Shown here: positions 14,785-28,951 of the stretch, piece after piece
How positions within the stretch are numbered: the first letter of the stretch is position 1
How the letters are laid out: the number at the start of each line of letters is the position of its first letter
From: Symmetrospora coprosmae
Taxonomy: Eukaryota > Basidiomycota > Cystobasidiomycetes > Symmetrosporaceae
Length of the DNA: 64,000 nt
Assembly (NCBI GenBank): GCA_008802785.1
Contig: VUYT01000022.1
Span: forward strand, 186,001-250,000
Reading direction: 5' to 3'
Notes under the pieces: model-generated
The model's database searches: none
Told to the model about the DNA's origin: nothing
What the model saw: only the letters and a program-made list of their open reading frames with translations
Made by a program: the position numbers and the translations under genes

Positions 14785-16475
14785 TTACACAACCTCGGAA
14801 ACGACCTGCACACCGGGGTAGAAGCTGACCCCCGTCGACTCCCCCGCCGTGCCGGGTCGGCTGCCCGTGTTCATGTAAGGTGGAAGACGGGGCTGATCAT
14901 CCTGCGTGACCTTGACTTTGGGAGGTGAAGCCTTGCCCTTGAGGTCGTCGTCGCTGCCCGCCATCGTGTCGTCGGCGTAGTGCCAGTCCTTGCCGTCCGA
15001 GGCACTGCCCGCGCCCACGCTGTTGCGCGTGCCATTGGGCGAGGTCAGGACGGCCATGGGAAGCTCGACAGCCTGCGGGTGCGGGCCAATGCTGTCGACG
15101 CCCGTGCCGGAGCCGAGCTGGGAGCGGCCTGCAGCTTGCGAGTGGGCGTCGCCAACCCCTCCAAAGCCTTTGAAGCCGAACCGATTCTTGAAGGTCGCCT
15201 TGTCATTCGAGCGGGCGCTGGCGCGGGACTGGCTGTGGCTGAGCGTGGTGAGAGTGTCGAAGGAAGCCTTGTACGTGTCCTGGAAGATCCGGGAGGCCAT
15301 CATGGACGACATGATGAATGCCAAATTGGCATTGCGGTTCTGTTGACCAATATCGGATAGTCACGTTAGGATAGTGCATCCGGACTGCTTCTCGAGATGA
15401 CTCACCCTGAGTTGCAGCTCGGTGTGCGTGTTCTCCCATGAAACGTTGACGATGCTGGTAATGAGCAGGACGCCGTAGTAGAGAATGCTCGTTCTGGGGG
15501 ACGGAAGTTGCCTCAGCTGAGGCTCTCGTTATTCGTGTTTCGGACGCAAGGCCGGCTCACTGGCTAGTGCACAGCGAGGAGAACGACAGGACTGGCTCTT
15601 TGGATATGTTTTGCGGAGAGAAGCGCTTTGCCGCGACGAGGGCAAACAGGACGGAGTGGTAGAGGAGTGGAGCGACCCAGAAGAGGGCATAGTAGCTGCT
15701 GTTGGCATCGGTCGGTACGCTGAAGCAGCCTCCATTGCTATTGGTGATGGGGCGTATCGTCAGTATCGCGCTTCTCCCTTGTGAGTATGGTGCGACGTTG
15801 GCGTCTCTTACATGAGGGCGGGTGGAGCGCGAAGGACTGTGTTGGATGAGCAGCGTGGTCAGGCAAACATCCAGACAGGCGGCATCCCGCAAGGCACGCT
15901 TGACAGCTCACATGTGTTGTGGACGGGTATGATGACCTGCAGGACGAATTGAACGGTCGCGAGAGCGCCAAGGAGGGCTGCCACCCATTTTGCCGAGCTG
16001 TAAAGGCCAAAGACGCGCTGGCCGAGGGTGAAGTTGGCAAAGGCTTTCAGGCGAGTTGGAGCAGTGTCTGTCGTCAAGAGGCGCTATGAAGCGGGTTTCC
16101 GGGGAGGGCCACCTACCCAGGAAGACTGTCATGAAGTAAGGGACAAGGCGGTGGACGCTCTTGCATGTGGCGTCGTCCATCTCCCTGAAGGTGAGGGCCA
16201 TGGTGACGACCATGGTGGCCAGTGCGCCGTATCTGTCGGACCGTGGGGTGAAGTGAGCAACTCAGTACGCGATTGACCGTCTGTCGGTCCGCAGACACAG
16301 GCCGGTTGACCCACCTCGAGAAGCAGTACATGACCTCCTTCAGCCCAATGTGTGCGCCAGACTCCCTGCGCCACAGAGCACGGTATTCCCTCCTCGTCGT
16401 GAGCACAGTGTCCCAGAGGAGGACGGCCGTGCACGCCGTCGTGTAGACTTTGGTCACAAAGAACTCGTCGTCCAT
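14785..16475 (-). CDS. DUF6533-domain seven-helix membrane protein
   Basis: Integral membrane protein of the DUF6533 family, abundant in basidiomycetes and of unknown biochemical role. Exons in gene order: 16475-16315, 16232-16117, 16043-15912, 15836-15812, 15737-15561, 15493-15406, 15339-14785, giving 417 aa with every junction in phase. The N terminus carries the DUF6533 signature (helix TACTAVLLWDTVLTTRREYR, then W and a Cys-Phe-Ser-Arg-Tyr turn). Further hydrophobic segments are YGALATMVVTMALTF, AALLGALATVQFVLQV, YYALFWVAPLLYHSVLFALV and SILYYGVLLITSIV. The ~180-residue C-terminal tail is hydrophilic, Ser/Gly/Pro-rich and probably cytosolic. The 25-nt fourth exon encodes the link FLRAPPAL before NGGCFS; without it the frame does not hold. 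Codon use matches its neighbours. Confidence 0.85.
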
Positions 16476-17092
16476 TGGGGGTGCGTCTGCGCGTGGGTGG
16501 CGGTGGTGGAGAAGCAGAGTCGACCTTGGAGGGATGGAGTAGAGAAGAGAGAGGACAGAAGAGCAGAGAAAGCAGAGCACGACATGGTCCCCCTCGCACT
16601 ACATTCTTCGCGCTAAACTGGCCCGCCCCACCCCGGCCAGGGGGTTTTCGTCAGAGTCCGGACCCGCGAGCTGACGACCGGGAAGAAAGGAGAAAGGAGG
16701 TGCACGGGCCTCCTCCGATGCTTGGAATGCAGGTGGGAAGACGAAGTATAGACGTGTGATGTTGAATTCGCCAAACGTTTGTCGACGCGTACATACGCGC
16801 GAGCTCGTGTGCTCCGGTTGCTCCGCATGGGAGAGCGCGCCCGAGGACCATCCTCGCGAAAGCTGGCAGTCTGCTTGTATAGCTTTGCACGGATGCCACA
16901 GTGTAACAACAACAGAGAGGGTCAGAACAGAGTGCCGGAGATGGTCGTCCGTCGGGAGTAGCGGAGAAGCGCAGAGCAACACGGAAGGTTACGGCGTCAT
17001 CCGTGTCGGTCCCCTGTGGCACAGGCCCATCCCCGTCTCTTCGAGGGAGTTCCCGCAAGACGACCTAGCAACGAGCAACCGAGCGAAAGCAA
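16476..17092. other. Intergenic region upstream of the DUF6533 gene
   Basis: Lies between the DUF6533 start (16475, minus) and the mL54 stop (17093, minus). Open frames here are short and show no recognisable motif. It likely holds the DUF6533 promoter and the mL54 3' UTR. Confidence 0.4.
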
Positions 17093-17701
17093 CTACTGCG
17101 CACGCAGGAAGTTGTCGTTCTGTGCGCGTCAATGCAGGGATGGCAGGTCGTCAGTCTGCGTTGGCCTTTCTCCGGTTAACGACGCTAGACCGGCCGTATC
17201 GCCCACCTTGATGTTCTCGCGGTTCTTCTTGCGCAGCTCGCTCTTGTCGATGGTCGTCTTCTGCCCCTTGATGGTGACCTGCGCTCTGAAACCCCTGCTC
17301 GTCGCGCTGGGCCGTGACGATGATGATGAACCCTTCTGGTCGGAAGAGGAGGAGGCAGCGGCATCGGTTTTATCGAGGAGCCTCCACAGCCACGCCGGGT
17401 ACTCGTCGTCTGGCAGCGCGACGGGGTCCGGCTTGTTGGCGTGGAACCCGAGACCTTTCAGTACCGTTCCAGCGGGGCACGACGACTTTGCTGCTTTCTT
17501 TGCGGTGGTGGTCGTAGATGGCGCAGCGACGGGCGTAGGGTTGACGAGCTCCCCCGTTTCCTTGGTGTTGGCCGAGGCGTCTGCCAGCGCACACAGAGAC
17601 AGTCATAAGCATCTGCTGCTCGTGTTCGCATGCCACAGCGCCATCACAGGGAACTCACATCGCACAGACTGGCGCGCTCCTGCTGTTGGTAGTGACAGCA
17701 T
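17093..17701 (-). CDS. MRPL37: Mitochondrial large-subunit ribosomal protein mL54
   Basis: Component of the mitochondrial 54S ribosomal large subunit (yeast Mrpl37, unified name mL54). Exons in gene order are 17701-17659, 17580-17207 and 17119-17093, giving 147 aa in consistent phase. Residues 1-14 (MLSLPTAGARQSVR) look like a cleavable mitochondrial presequence: basic, with no acidic residue. The family core is plain: CPAGTVLKGLGFHANKPDP, then ALPDDEYPAWLWRLLD, and a basic C-terminal helix LRKKNRENIK continued by NDNFLRAQ from the last exon. That last coding exon is only 27 nt including the stop. The antisense strand has a long open frame of no recognisable content. The model fits known mL54 length (about 100-150 aa). 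Confidence 0.9.
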
Positions 17702-18235
17702 CACGCTCCGCCGAGAGAGCGACCGGCCACCGACACGGCAGCAACTCGAGAGGTGCTGCATGAGGATGTATGTGCGGACTGAAGAGCAGGCGCAAGGATC
17801 TCGTCTGAGGCTGTCGTGCTGATTTCACTCGCAAAGGTAGGAAGAGGCGGAAAGAAGAGAGCCTGCATGCATGCATGCGGGTCAGCTCTCAGCTCTGTGC
17901 TCTGCTTCATGCACAAACACCATCACCATCAACTTGTTGATACTGTCGCCGCGTCTCCGTCACGAATATATAACGACATCAATCTTCCTCGGCTCTGCCT
18001 GCGCAAACAGTAGCCCCCGTACCGCCTTCGCCAACGCTCAAACCGCATCGCTCTGTTCCAGCGAAGTCGAAGTCACGCCTCTTTTTTGCCCGACTGCGAA
18101 CCGGCACGTTCTCCAGGATTCTCCCTCTGACGTGAGGCACAGGCGGCCACTGCAGGCAGAAGAACGGTTGCCTGACTGACATTTCCAAGTCACCAGACGT
18201 TTCCTCCATCTCTCAGCCATCTCGCGCCCGCCGCC
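17702..18235. other. Divergent promoter region of mL54 and MRI1
   Basis: Sits between the mL54 start (minus) and the MRI1 start (plus). It contains a short CATG-type microsatellite (about 17866-17878) and an AT-rich ATATATAA element near 17965, about 270 bp before the MRI1 ATG. No gene was supported. Confidence 0.45.
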
Positions 18236-19679
18236 ATGAGCTCCCTTTGTGCACTCCGCCTGCCCGAGGGGCAGTCGTCACTGTACTCGTCCCGCGCCAT
18301 TGAGATCATCGACTGCCTCCAGCTGCCTCACACCATTCAATGGCACACTGTCCGCACGAGCCCGGAGGCCTTTGAAGCCATCAAGAGCATGAAGATCCGA
18401 GGGGCGCCCGCGATAGCCTCGCTAGCCGCAGTGGCAATTGCGTGCGAACTGCTCAACATTCTCGATGACGAGGCGGACGCGAGCGCAAGCCCGAGCGCAC
18501 TGTCGTCCCAGGAGGCGCTCAGTAGCTGGCTCGATGACAAGTCCAACTATCTGCTGAGCAGCCGCCCAACCGCCGTCAATCTGCGAGAGGCCATGCACAG
18601 GCTGCAGGCCATTGCGGCGGGGGCCTCGCAGGGAGACGACACGCGCGAGACGGCTCAGAAGATAGTGCAGGCCGCCGAGCTCATCTGGACGGAGGATGTC
18701 GCGCGGAACGTCCTCATCGGCGACAACGGAGCGCACTGGCTGCTGCAGAAGCTGGAAGGCGAAGGAGCCATCCAGGCAGGAGAGAAGATCAACGTGCTGA
18801 CCGTGTGCAATACGGGATCCCTTGCTACGTCTGTGGGTCCGGGACATCGTTGGCGCTGCTTGGTCAGCCGTAACGAGGGGCCGACTGACCTTGGATCTCC
18901 TGCAGGGCTACGGCACTGCTCTGGGCGTCATCAGCTCGCTCCACCGCCTCCACCGCCTCAACCACGCCTTCTTCGCCCAGACCGGGCCTTACCAGCAAGG
19001 AGCGCGCCTGACGTCGCTCGAGCTCCTTTTGCAGAACATTCCCTGCACCATGGTGTGCGACACGGCCATGGCGTCCCTGCTCTCCGGGAACAGCGGGCAG
19101 CGGAACGTGCACGCATTTATCCTGGGCGCAGACCGCATCGCCGCCAACGGCGACACGGCCAACAAGATCTCATCGTACCAGATTGCGCTTCTCGCGCATC
19201 ATGTTCCGCCCCCGACGGGCAAGCAGCGCGCCAAGGTCCTCGTGTGCGCCCCCGTCGCGACCTTCGATCTGAACATGGACGACGGTAGCGCCATCGTCAT
19301 TGAGGAGCGGCCATCGTGGGAGGCGTGTACAGTCCGCGGCAAGATCTACACGCACAATGCGGCAAAGGAGAAGAGCGCAACGTCGGAAGCGACGGCGCCA
19401 TCGGCGGAACAGACGTCAGCCGACCCCAGCGAGGTCGTCACTGTCCTCGTCACGCCAGAGGGGACAAATGCGTGGAACCCGGCATTCGACGTCACCCCCG
19501 CTGCGCTCATCGATGGCGTTGCCTGCGAGCTCGGCACGGCCGAGAAGCAGGCCGGTCAAGGTGATAGCTTTGCGCTGCGAGAGTATGTCAAGCAGAGGCG
19601 GGCACAGGACGCTGTCCTTCAATCAGAGTGGAAGGGAGCGGAGCAGGCTGGCGGGGCCAATGGTGTCAAGATAGCGTAG
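18236..19679 (+). CDS. MRI1: Methylthioribose-1-phosphate isomerase
   Basis: Converts 5-methylthioribose-1-phosphate to 5-methylthioribulose-1-phosphate in the methionine salvage pathway. Exons 18236-18832 and 18906-19679 give 456 aa; the 73-nt intron is phase 0. The isomerase core of the eIF2B-alpha/MtnA family is clear: MKIRGAPAIASLAAVAIA near residue 45, the catalytic-Cys motif TVCNTGSLAT and the catalytic-Asp motif LGADRIAANGDTANK, then ISSYQIALLA. The presence of both catalytic residues separates it from eIF2B regulatory subunits. Two low-complexity insertions (Asp/Ala/Ser near residue 85, Ala/Ser/Glu near residue 320) make it longer than the yeast enzyme (~411 aa). The gene converges with THO1, with 102 bp between stops. 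Confidence 0.95.
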
Positions 19680-19781
19680 ATTGCCATCGTTGGGAGTCTA
19701 AGCTCTAGATGAACAACATGGGAATCGCTCACGGCTTGGGAGCACTGACAGCCTGCTGCCACAATTTTTGCCGGCTGAAAC

Positions 19782-20813
19782 TCAAGCCGCCTCATTTGAC
19801 GCAGCTGGTGCGTTGAATCTGGCAGCGCGCTGCTTCCGCTTCTCCTCCTCTGCCGGGTCCAGCTTGGGCGGCGCAGGTTTGGCCGCGGCGGCAGGAGCGG
19901 CCTTGCTGCTCGGCTTGGCCGCGTTTTGACCTCCTGCTTTGGTCTGAGGCTTGCCCTTTCCGCTGGCCGACTGTCCTCGGTTGAGACCTGGTCGTCCATT
20001 CTTCCCGCCGTTCTGGGCGCCCCCTCCGCGGCCGGAAGAAGCGGGACTGCCTGTACCGGCATCTGCGGATGCGCCGGCTTTGTCTGTCCGGATGCGCTTG
20101 TTGGAGAGCTCAGAGTCGAGAGCTGACACGGACTGCGGTGTGTATGCAGGGACGAGCGTGAGCTGCAGCGTCGTATAGTTGGGTAGACTGACGCGCCCGA
20201 CTCACCTTTGCGTCTACGGCGTCACCAGAGATACCGAACCGTTCCGCTCGCTCCAGCTTTGCGATATCCTCCGAGCCTCCGAACCGCTTCAGGCGCTGAG
20301 CGCGCTTCTCCGCCTCAGCAGCTTTGTCTGTAGCACTGGCGTCGGGAAGCGATGCTGCTGCCGCCTCTCCTGCAGTCGCCCCTGTTGAGGCTGTTCCCTC
20401 AGCACCTGCTGTAGCGACGTCCTCGTAGGCAGGAGGAGGGTCTGTTGCAGTGCTTGCACCTGCGGAAGCTGCATCTCCACCGTTCGCGGGTGCCGCGCTG
20501 GCGGAAAGAGACGAAGGGAGCTCGCTGTCCGCCGGGATGGCGCCGAGCTTGTTGCCGGCAGCGGGCTGGTCGGTCGTGCTCTGCCCCGCCTCGCCGGCGC
20601 TCTTCTGGTGCTCCAGAATGCGCGAGACGAGGTCCGCCTTCACGCCGTTCGTGGCCAGGCCGAGCTCAGTGAGGATGGTCTACGAGCCACAGCGCCGTCA
20701 GCTTCGTCTGTCGCTTGGCTAGGCCAGGAGCAAGACACGGCAGGACAGAGCTGCGCACATACCTTGAGCTCTGGCACCTTCTTCACCTGCAGATCTGCTT
20801 GCGTGTATGCCAT
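19782..20813 (-). CDS. THO1: SAP-domain mRNP protein, Tho1/SARNP-like
   Basis: Tho1/SARNP proteins bind RNA and DNA and work with the TREX/THO mRNA export machinery. Exons in gene order are 20813-20763, 20679-20206 and 20108-19782, giving 283 aa in phase 0 throughout. The SAP domain is at residues ~1-40, split by the first intron: LQVKKVPELK, then TILTELGLATNGVKADLVSRI. An Ala/Thr/Ser-rich linker follows. The Tho1-type repeat is recognisable as RAQRLKRFGGSEDIAKLERAE-type sequence (one split motif, RAQRLKRFG and RAERFG), and a basic RGG/Lys-rich C terminus ends in RKQRAARFNAP. The RxxRF pattern occurs three times, as in SARNP. The short first exon (17 codons) starts with the expected MAYTQADL. 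Confidence 0.85.
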
Positions 20814-21259
20814 CTCTTTCTCGTTCTGCGGGGTCTAGAGCTATCGTCTCTGTCAGTCTGTCGGCGCGGGCACGGTTCTCGGTCGGCGAGTCGATTCGAG
20901 GAAGGTCGAGGGAGTCTTGCAGCGCTGTGATCAAAGCAGTCTGTACTGGTCTATTCTTTCTATTGTTCTGCTGAGGGATTGAGCTGATGTCAACGAGCGC
21001 AGCCAGGCTGGGAAGCTGTCTCCGTCTCTCGCGCGTCAGAGGGGTACGGCTGCCCGTTCGTGGACTGACTTCTTCCCTTGCTGCCGTCTCCTGCAGCAAC
21101 CACAGCATGCATGCATAATATATTCGTTGCTCGCCTCGTTTCTATGCCTACACGTCGTAGCGCCCAAGCTCGTACCTAGCTGAAGCGCTCATCACCACGC
21201 CTCGTTCGACACGCTCATACATATGATGCCCGCTCTTCCCCACTAATTCTAGCGAGTGA
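20814..21259. other. Intergenic region between THO1 and the MFS gene
   Basis: Upstream of THO1 and downstream of the MFS transporter stop. No gene was supported. AT-rich around 21110-21130 with a CATGCATG run. Confidence 0.4.
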
Positions 21260-23384
21260 TCATACAGGCCTCCTCGCGGCGGCCGTCGATGATATGCCCC
21301 AGACCATGACTGCGGAGACTCGGAGACATTCAGCGCCTCAGTTCTCTACATCCTCGGAGGACCACGCAGCTCACCACATAAGACCAGGGAGGTCTGCAAG
21401 TCATCATGTGCTTTAGCATTGCAGTGGGTCTCGCAGGTCAAACACGGCGCACGAAGACTCACTGCAGATAGACCCAACATGAGTGGCGGTAATACACGGA
21501 TGCCGTACTTGCTCGACAGAGCTCCGACAAAGAATGGGAATACCTGCGATGCCAGGTGACGTAGAATCAGCTCAGGGAGCCATCTACAATACCGAGATCC
21601 AGCATGTTGTCCGCACCGCTGACCCGCTCATAGCGAAGCTGCCGAGGAAGCCCAAAGAACGGACTTTGACACTGGGGCATCGCGATTCGTTCAGCTGCCT
21701 GAACGCGATACGTGTAGTCTGGCCAGGAGGCCGGGACGACTCACTCTTCGGGAAGAGTGCGCAAGATAACGGACAGCAGCACAACTCCGATTGGGCCTGT
21801 AGGGATTGGCCGTTGTCAGCAAGCAGTAAGACTCGATTACACGTACAGCCCTCACGCCTAGACACACCTATGCAGAGACCGAAAAGGACGATCATGGCGG
21901 CACTGGCAACGAGGTTGTCGAACTGCCACATGCCGATGGCGAGCAGGTGGCAGATGACGAGGTAGATCAGGAGCGATCGCTCTTGGCCTATAGCTTCATT
22001 GACTTTGGGCAAGGCCACCCTGCCGAGTGTAAATAGCGCATAGTAGGCGGAGAGGACGTAGCCGCACGACTCGGTGCCGCCTTTGAGGTCAATGAGATAG
22101 TTGAGGCACCAGCCCGCGAGCGCAAACTCCATCCCCTGCGCCAACGGCCAGCATCAGCAGGAGTCAACCAGGCTTCGGATGGCAGAATCCGCAGTCGAAA
22201 CCCTCACCACGAAAAGCCACCAGATAGCCCCGAATAGCCAGAGCAGAGGGTTTCTCCAAAGCGACTGGGTAGGAGCAGCACCTTGCATTACCACAGTCGA
22301 CGGTGCGATGTTAGTACCAATCGCAGGCGGCTGCTTCTCCATGTCCAGCGATGACGTCGTCGTAGGCGTGGGGGCACCGACTTGTCGAGAAGAGCTGGCG
22401 CTGGTTGAGACGGGGACTCCGAAGCTCCGTTGCCCTCGACATGTCCTCCCCAATTTCCTCCGAAAGCGACGGCCAGGAAGGCAGCATTGAGCAAGGTGAA
22501 CCCGATGGCAACGGTGTAGACATACGTGAATCGGATCCCGCGACTGACGAAAGCCGTAGAGACGAATGGACCGACGAGGTTACCCAGGCCGTAAAATGCA
22601 TGCATGAAGCCGAGTTTCTGGTGCGGCTCCGGCAGAGACGAGACATATATGTTGAAGAGGCCAAATGGCATACCGAATCCAATGCCTGCAAGTACGAGTG
22701 GTATAGGCAGCTGTATCTGCTTTGGTCATGTCCTCAAGCTGGACAGCAAGGAGAGGCACCTACCGATGAAGACGTAGGTCGCGGGAATGACCGGGAACGG
22801 CGGGACACAGCTGATGGCAATGTGCGGGATGAGAGGGCAGAGCGCTCCCCCGACAATCACCTGATGCGCAAGGCGGTCAGCTTGTAAACTATTGACGGGT
22901 CCTTGCGCAGGAGCATGCGCCGCACTTTCGTCCGCCCGAATCTACGCGTGAGTGTGTCCGCAGCCAACGCTGCGATGAAGAATCCGCTAGCTTGAGGGAT
23001 GAACAAGCTGAGAGACAGCTGATAGATTAGTCCTCTTCCTCCTCTTTAGGGCCAGATGCTCGGGCGGCCCACGTCGCGACCCGCATATAGGTCATCTGCG
23101 AACGAAGGAGACCTAGCCGCAGGTCAGACATGCAATGTCTTTCTCTAGCTCTAGGACGCGCGCTGCACCTTGTAGTATGTCTGCATATAAGGAAGGACCG
23201 AAGGGGCCAGAATGTCGTTCCAGCTTCCGAAAAGACAGAAGGCCGGTGAGCCCAGCGCGCTACTTCGATCAAATTGATCAGAGACTTACGCGCAAACGAA
23301 CATGCCCCAGAAGCTGAAGCGGATGTACAAGCTCAGCTGGCCGGGTCCTTGCCGACGCGGATCAGCCATGAGTGTACTTGCCAT
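21260..23384 (-). CDS. Major facilitator superfamily transporter
   Basis: Multi-pass membrane transporter; substrate not predictable, closest in style to the uncharacterised fungal Bsc6/FucP-like MFS group. Thirteen exons in gene order: 23384-23290, 23223-23169, 23095-23073, 23007-22926, 22860-22764, 22685-22378, 22330-22208, 22135-21868, 21796-21745, 21671-21617, 21543-21463, 21393-21375, 21309-21260, giving 435 aa with all phases closing. MFS marks include WNDILAPSVLPYMQTYY after helix 1, TLTRRFGRTKV in the loop between helices 2 and 3, GIGFGMPFGLFNIYVSSL (helix 4), HAFYGLGNLVGPFV (helix 5), a hydrophilic central loop, GWCLNYLIDLKGGTESCG (helix 7) and GPIGVVLLSVILRTLPE. Two exons are very short (23 and 19 nt) and one intron is only 47 nt (22377-22331). 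That intron and the start ATG are the weakest parts. Confidence 0.82.
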
Positions 23385-23664
23385 GCATAGAGCTTCACAT
23401 GTCTTCGCAAATGCACCAACATGCCTTTGAAGTGGAGCTCGGAAAAATGCGAAGCGAGGGAGAGAAGGAAACGTCAGTGGCTCACGAACTTTGTCAGTCT
23501 TGTGGGCTGTCAGTCCCGTCAGACCCAAACAAGGCGGTGGGGCGAGCAGACTTTGCGGCGGAGAACGGACGGAGGTGACGATAACCGGGTGCATGCCGGA
23601 CTTCCCGCATCTAACCCCCCAAACAGCAAGGCAGACACTCCGTTACAGGCGTGCCTTACGTGGC

Positions 23665-26191
<2,527 letters not shown>

Positions 26192-27332
26192 GCAGCGGAG
26201 GGGCAGGGGCAAGGGCACGGGCAAGGGCACGGACAAGCAAGCTGCACGGGTTCCAGGTCGACCGGGGCGCTCTCTTCAGATCCTCTCCAACAGCTCGCTC
26301 ACCCCCTCACGCAGGGGAAGGCAATACTACATCTGAGAATAAACGAGTCAGAGCTCATCTGATTGGGACCTCGAGATGCCCGCGCTTGTAGACTGATCTG
26401 GCTGCGGCGTCGGATACTTACGCTCTGCTTGCACTGGCGAGCAGCGGATGCACATACCTGCCCTGGAAGCGTTCTAACTGCTTTCACGACTGACAACAGC
26501 TATATATCTTCTGTCCTCCCTCCAGCTAGGATGCCGCGCGCATGGGCTCCTCTGTTCTTCGCAAAGTACTCGAGATTTCTCGAGGCCAAGCTATGCCGGG
26601 CCACTATCTTCCCGGCAACGCTCCAGACCGAGCCAACCGTACACTGCAGTCTATACATGGTACCTGCAGACGGGATCATGAGTGTACTCCCCTCCCCATG
26701 TCCTGACTGGCCGTGCTGCTGAGCGCCCTACGTGTCAAGGCTGACAGCCTCTTCACAACACCTCCTGCTAGACGGACAGCATCGACCATCATCACGCTCC
26801 TCCGCGATCACTGGCACACTGCCACGCCTGCCATCTTCGGGAACCGCATGTAGATGGCGAGCATCGCGCCTCCGGAACGCCCGAGGGAGCTGGAGGACGT
26901 TACGTGGACGTCTCCGCTTTCAACCACATGAATCGCTTGCGCACCATCTCACAGCACTGCAAGGGAGAGTACCATACAAAACGCTACGACTGTATCTGCA
27001 CTTGTGATGTTACTCTTGATCTCCTGCAGTCCATCTGCCTCGCTTGCGTTGTGTCACGCTTGATGGCTTCTGTGGAGCCTCATCTGGGGTGGCCGGCCAC
27101 CCGGGGCTGCACTGGCTGGCGTGCCGCATCTTCTGTACCATTAGCTGTATGTAGTTGTCATGGGCTACATCGAAGCGCAGGAAGATGCTCCCCATGCGCG
27201 CACCTTGTCGGACCGCCGTCCCCACCCCCTTTTTTCGTTCTTATCGACGCCCAAAGCCGGCAACGCCGGACAGGCACAGGTCCTTCGAGCAGCGCTCCGC
27301 CTCTTGTCCACCCAGGCACAGTTGCAGTGAAC
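26192..27332. other. 1.1-kb intergenic region between KRS1 and the SDR gene
   Basis: Divergent upstream region of two genes. It holds a GGGCAAGGGCACGG-type short tandem run near 26205-26235 next to the KRS leader. Several open frames (for example 26363-26722 plus) show no motif or plausible splice pattern. No gene or RNA was supported. Confidence 0.4.
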
Positions 27333-28571
27333 ATGTTCTGGCACTTCTTCACGCGCACATACACGCCATTCAGCTTCCCGGCTCCAGATGCAGACCTGAG
27401 CGGGCTCACGGCCGTCGTCACAGGCGCGTCGAGCGGGGTGGGCCTGGAGACGGCTGCCCACCTGATGCGGATGAACGTCGGCACACTCATCTTTGGCGTG
27501 CGCGACGTTGCCAAAGCACAAAAGGTCGAGCTGGAGCTGCGGGGGCGCTTCCCGGCCTTCAAGGGCGAGATCCGCATCTGGGAGGTGGAGATGGCCAGCT
27601 TCGAGTCCGTTGTCGCGTTCAGCAAGAGGGTCGAGAAGCTCGACAGGCTGCACATCTGCGTGCTCAATGCTGGCGTCGGCGCGAGCGAATGGAAGGTCAC
27701 GGCAGACGGCTGGGAGGAGCAGTACGTGCCTGCTGCGCCACTGGCGTACGGACATGCCGAACGCTTGCACGGTAGAGGCTGACATGCAACGATCCGTATG
27801 AACCAAACCTCACAGCTTGCAGATCAATGTCCTCTCCACTGGCCTGCTCGGGCATCTCGTCCTACCTGTCTCCGCTCGCACAGCCGAGAGTCAGGGCAAC
27901 ACCTTCAAGCCGCACCTCACATTCACCAGCTCGATGGGCAACTACACGGGCAAGTTCCCGGAAGGTGCACACAAGATTCTTGGCGCTCTGAACGATGAGA
28001 AGACGTACCCGAGCGGTTTCGGCGGGCAGCACCAGCGGTACTGCGATGGCAAGCGTGCGTCGCCGCCTGTCTGCCCTTTTTCCACGCCTGGAGTAGGCAC
28101 GAGAACTAAGACATTGTTATCACCCCGTGCACAGTGGTCGTCACACACATCGCGCAAAAGCTGGCGGAACTTCCCGGGGCAGCTTTGGTCACCGTTAACA
28201 GCTGCTGCCCTGGATGGACCCGCAGCGACGTCAGGCGAACTCTCAACCCATGGGTTGCCTGGTGGGCGGAAGGAAGCTGGGAACGCGCGTGTGGGAGTCG
28301 AGGATCACATGGCTGACCCGGTCTGTGTCGATTCAGGGTGCTCAACATGACGTGCTGGCGAACCGAGTACGGCGCCCGGATCATCGCGTGGTCCGCGACG
28401 CATGAGACCAGCCCCGGAGCCTTCATCGAGGACTGTCGAGAGGTAGAGCCAAACGCGGTTCTCAAGACACAGAAAGGCATTGACGCGGGTGACAAGGTCT
28501 GGGAGGAGCTTGTGCGACTGTGGATCACGCTCGACCCGGAAGTCCGCTTGATGGAGGCTGCGGCTCCATGA
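27333..28571 (+). CDS. Short-chain dehydrogenase/reductase
   Basis: NAD(P)-dependent oxidoreductase of the classical SDR type, similar to fungal retinol-dehydrogenase-like enzymes; substrate unknown. Exons 27333-27721, 27816-28054, 28135-28288 and 28337-28571 give 338 aa in consistent phase. The cofactor motif is TGASSGVGLETA (TGxxxGxG), the beta-4 motif LNAGVGA stands for NNAG, a serine lies in TFTSSMGNYTG, and YCDGK supplies the YxxxK pair. CCPGWTRSD matches the usual PG-x-T region. A short N-terminal segment (MFWHFFTRTYTPF) may be a membrane anchor. The last intron (28289-28336) is only 48 nt; its phase fits. The C-terminal part after ~residue 260 is less conserved. Confidence 0.85.
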
Positions 28572-28951
28572 GCAGTGCATGGAGTCGGCGCATACGACGA
28601 GGTGGCATTCGACGAGGTAGAGGGTGCACAGCGAAGCTAGTATGCTACGCCCTCTGTACGTGATGTAGCAGTTGCACGGAACATAGAGGTGGCAATTCTG
28701 GCGCTCCTTGCTTGTCTTGCAGCTCGTCACGCTTTTCCGCCTGGTGCGCTCTGTACGACTCGCATCACCGCACGCACCACTTGACATTATTCAACGGCTG
28801 AAGCAGCACACAGAGTGTAGCAGGGAGGCCCATATTCAGTCACAGCGCCATCAGATGTACTCGACCCTGTGGTGAGAGGGCCACGGAGGGAGACGGCCCC
28901 GAACACATCAAAGTCACATGTGCCGTCGCACACTACTGCAAGAGCGCCACG
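28572..28951. other. Intergenic region upstream of the HSF-type gene
   Basis: No gene was supported. It holds the 3' end of the SDR transcript and the presumed promoter of the HSF-type gene. Confidence 0.4.

Noticed and set aside
17016-17822. 268-codon open frame on the plus strand
   Set aside because: It is antisense to the well-supported mL54 exons and shows no domain.
26363-26722. 119-codon open frame upstream of the SDR gene
   Set aside because: No domain, no neighbouring exon with matching phase, and composition not distinct from intergenic DNA.
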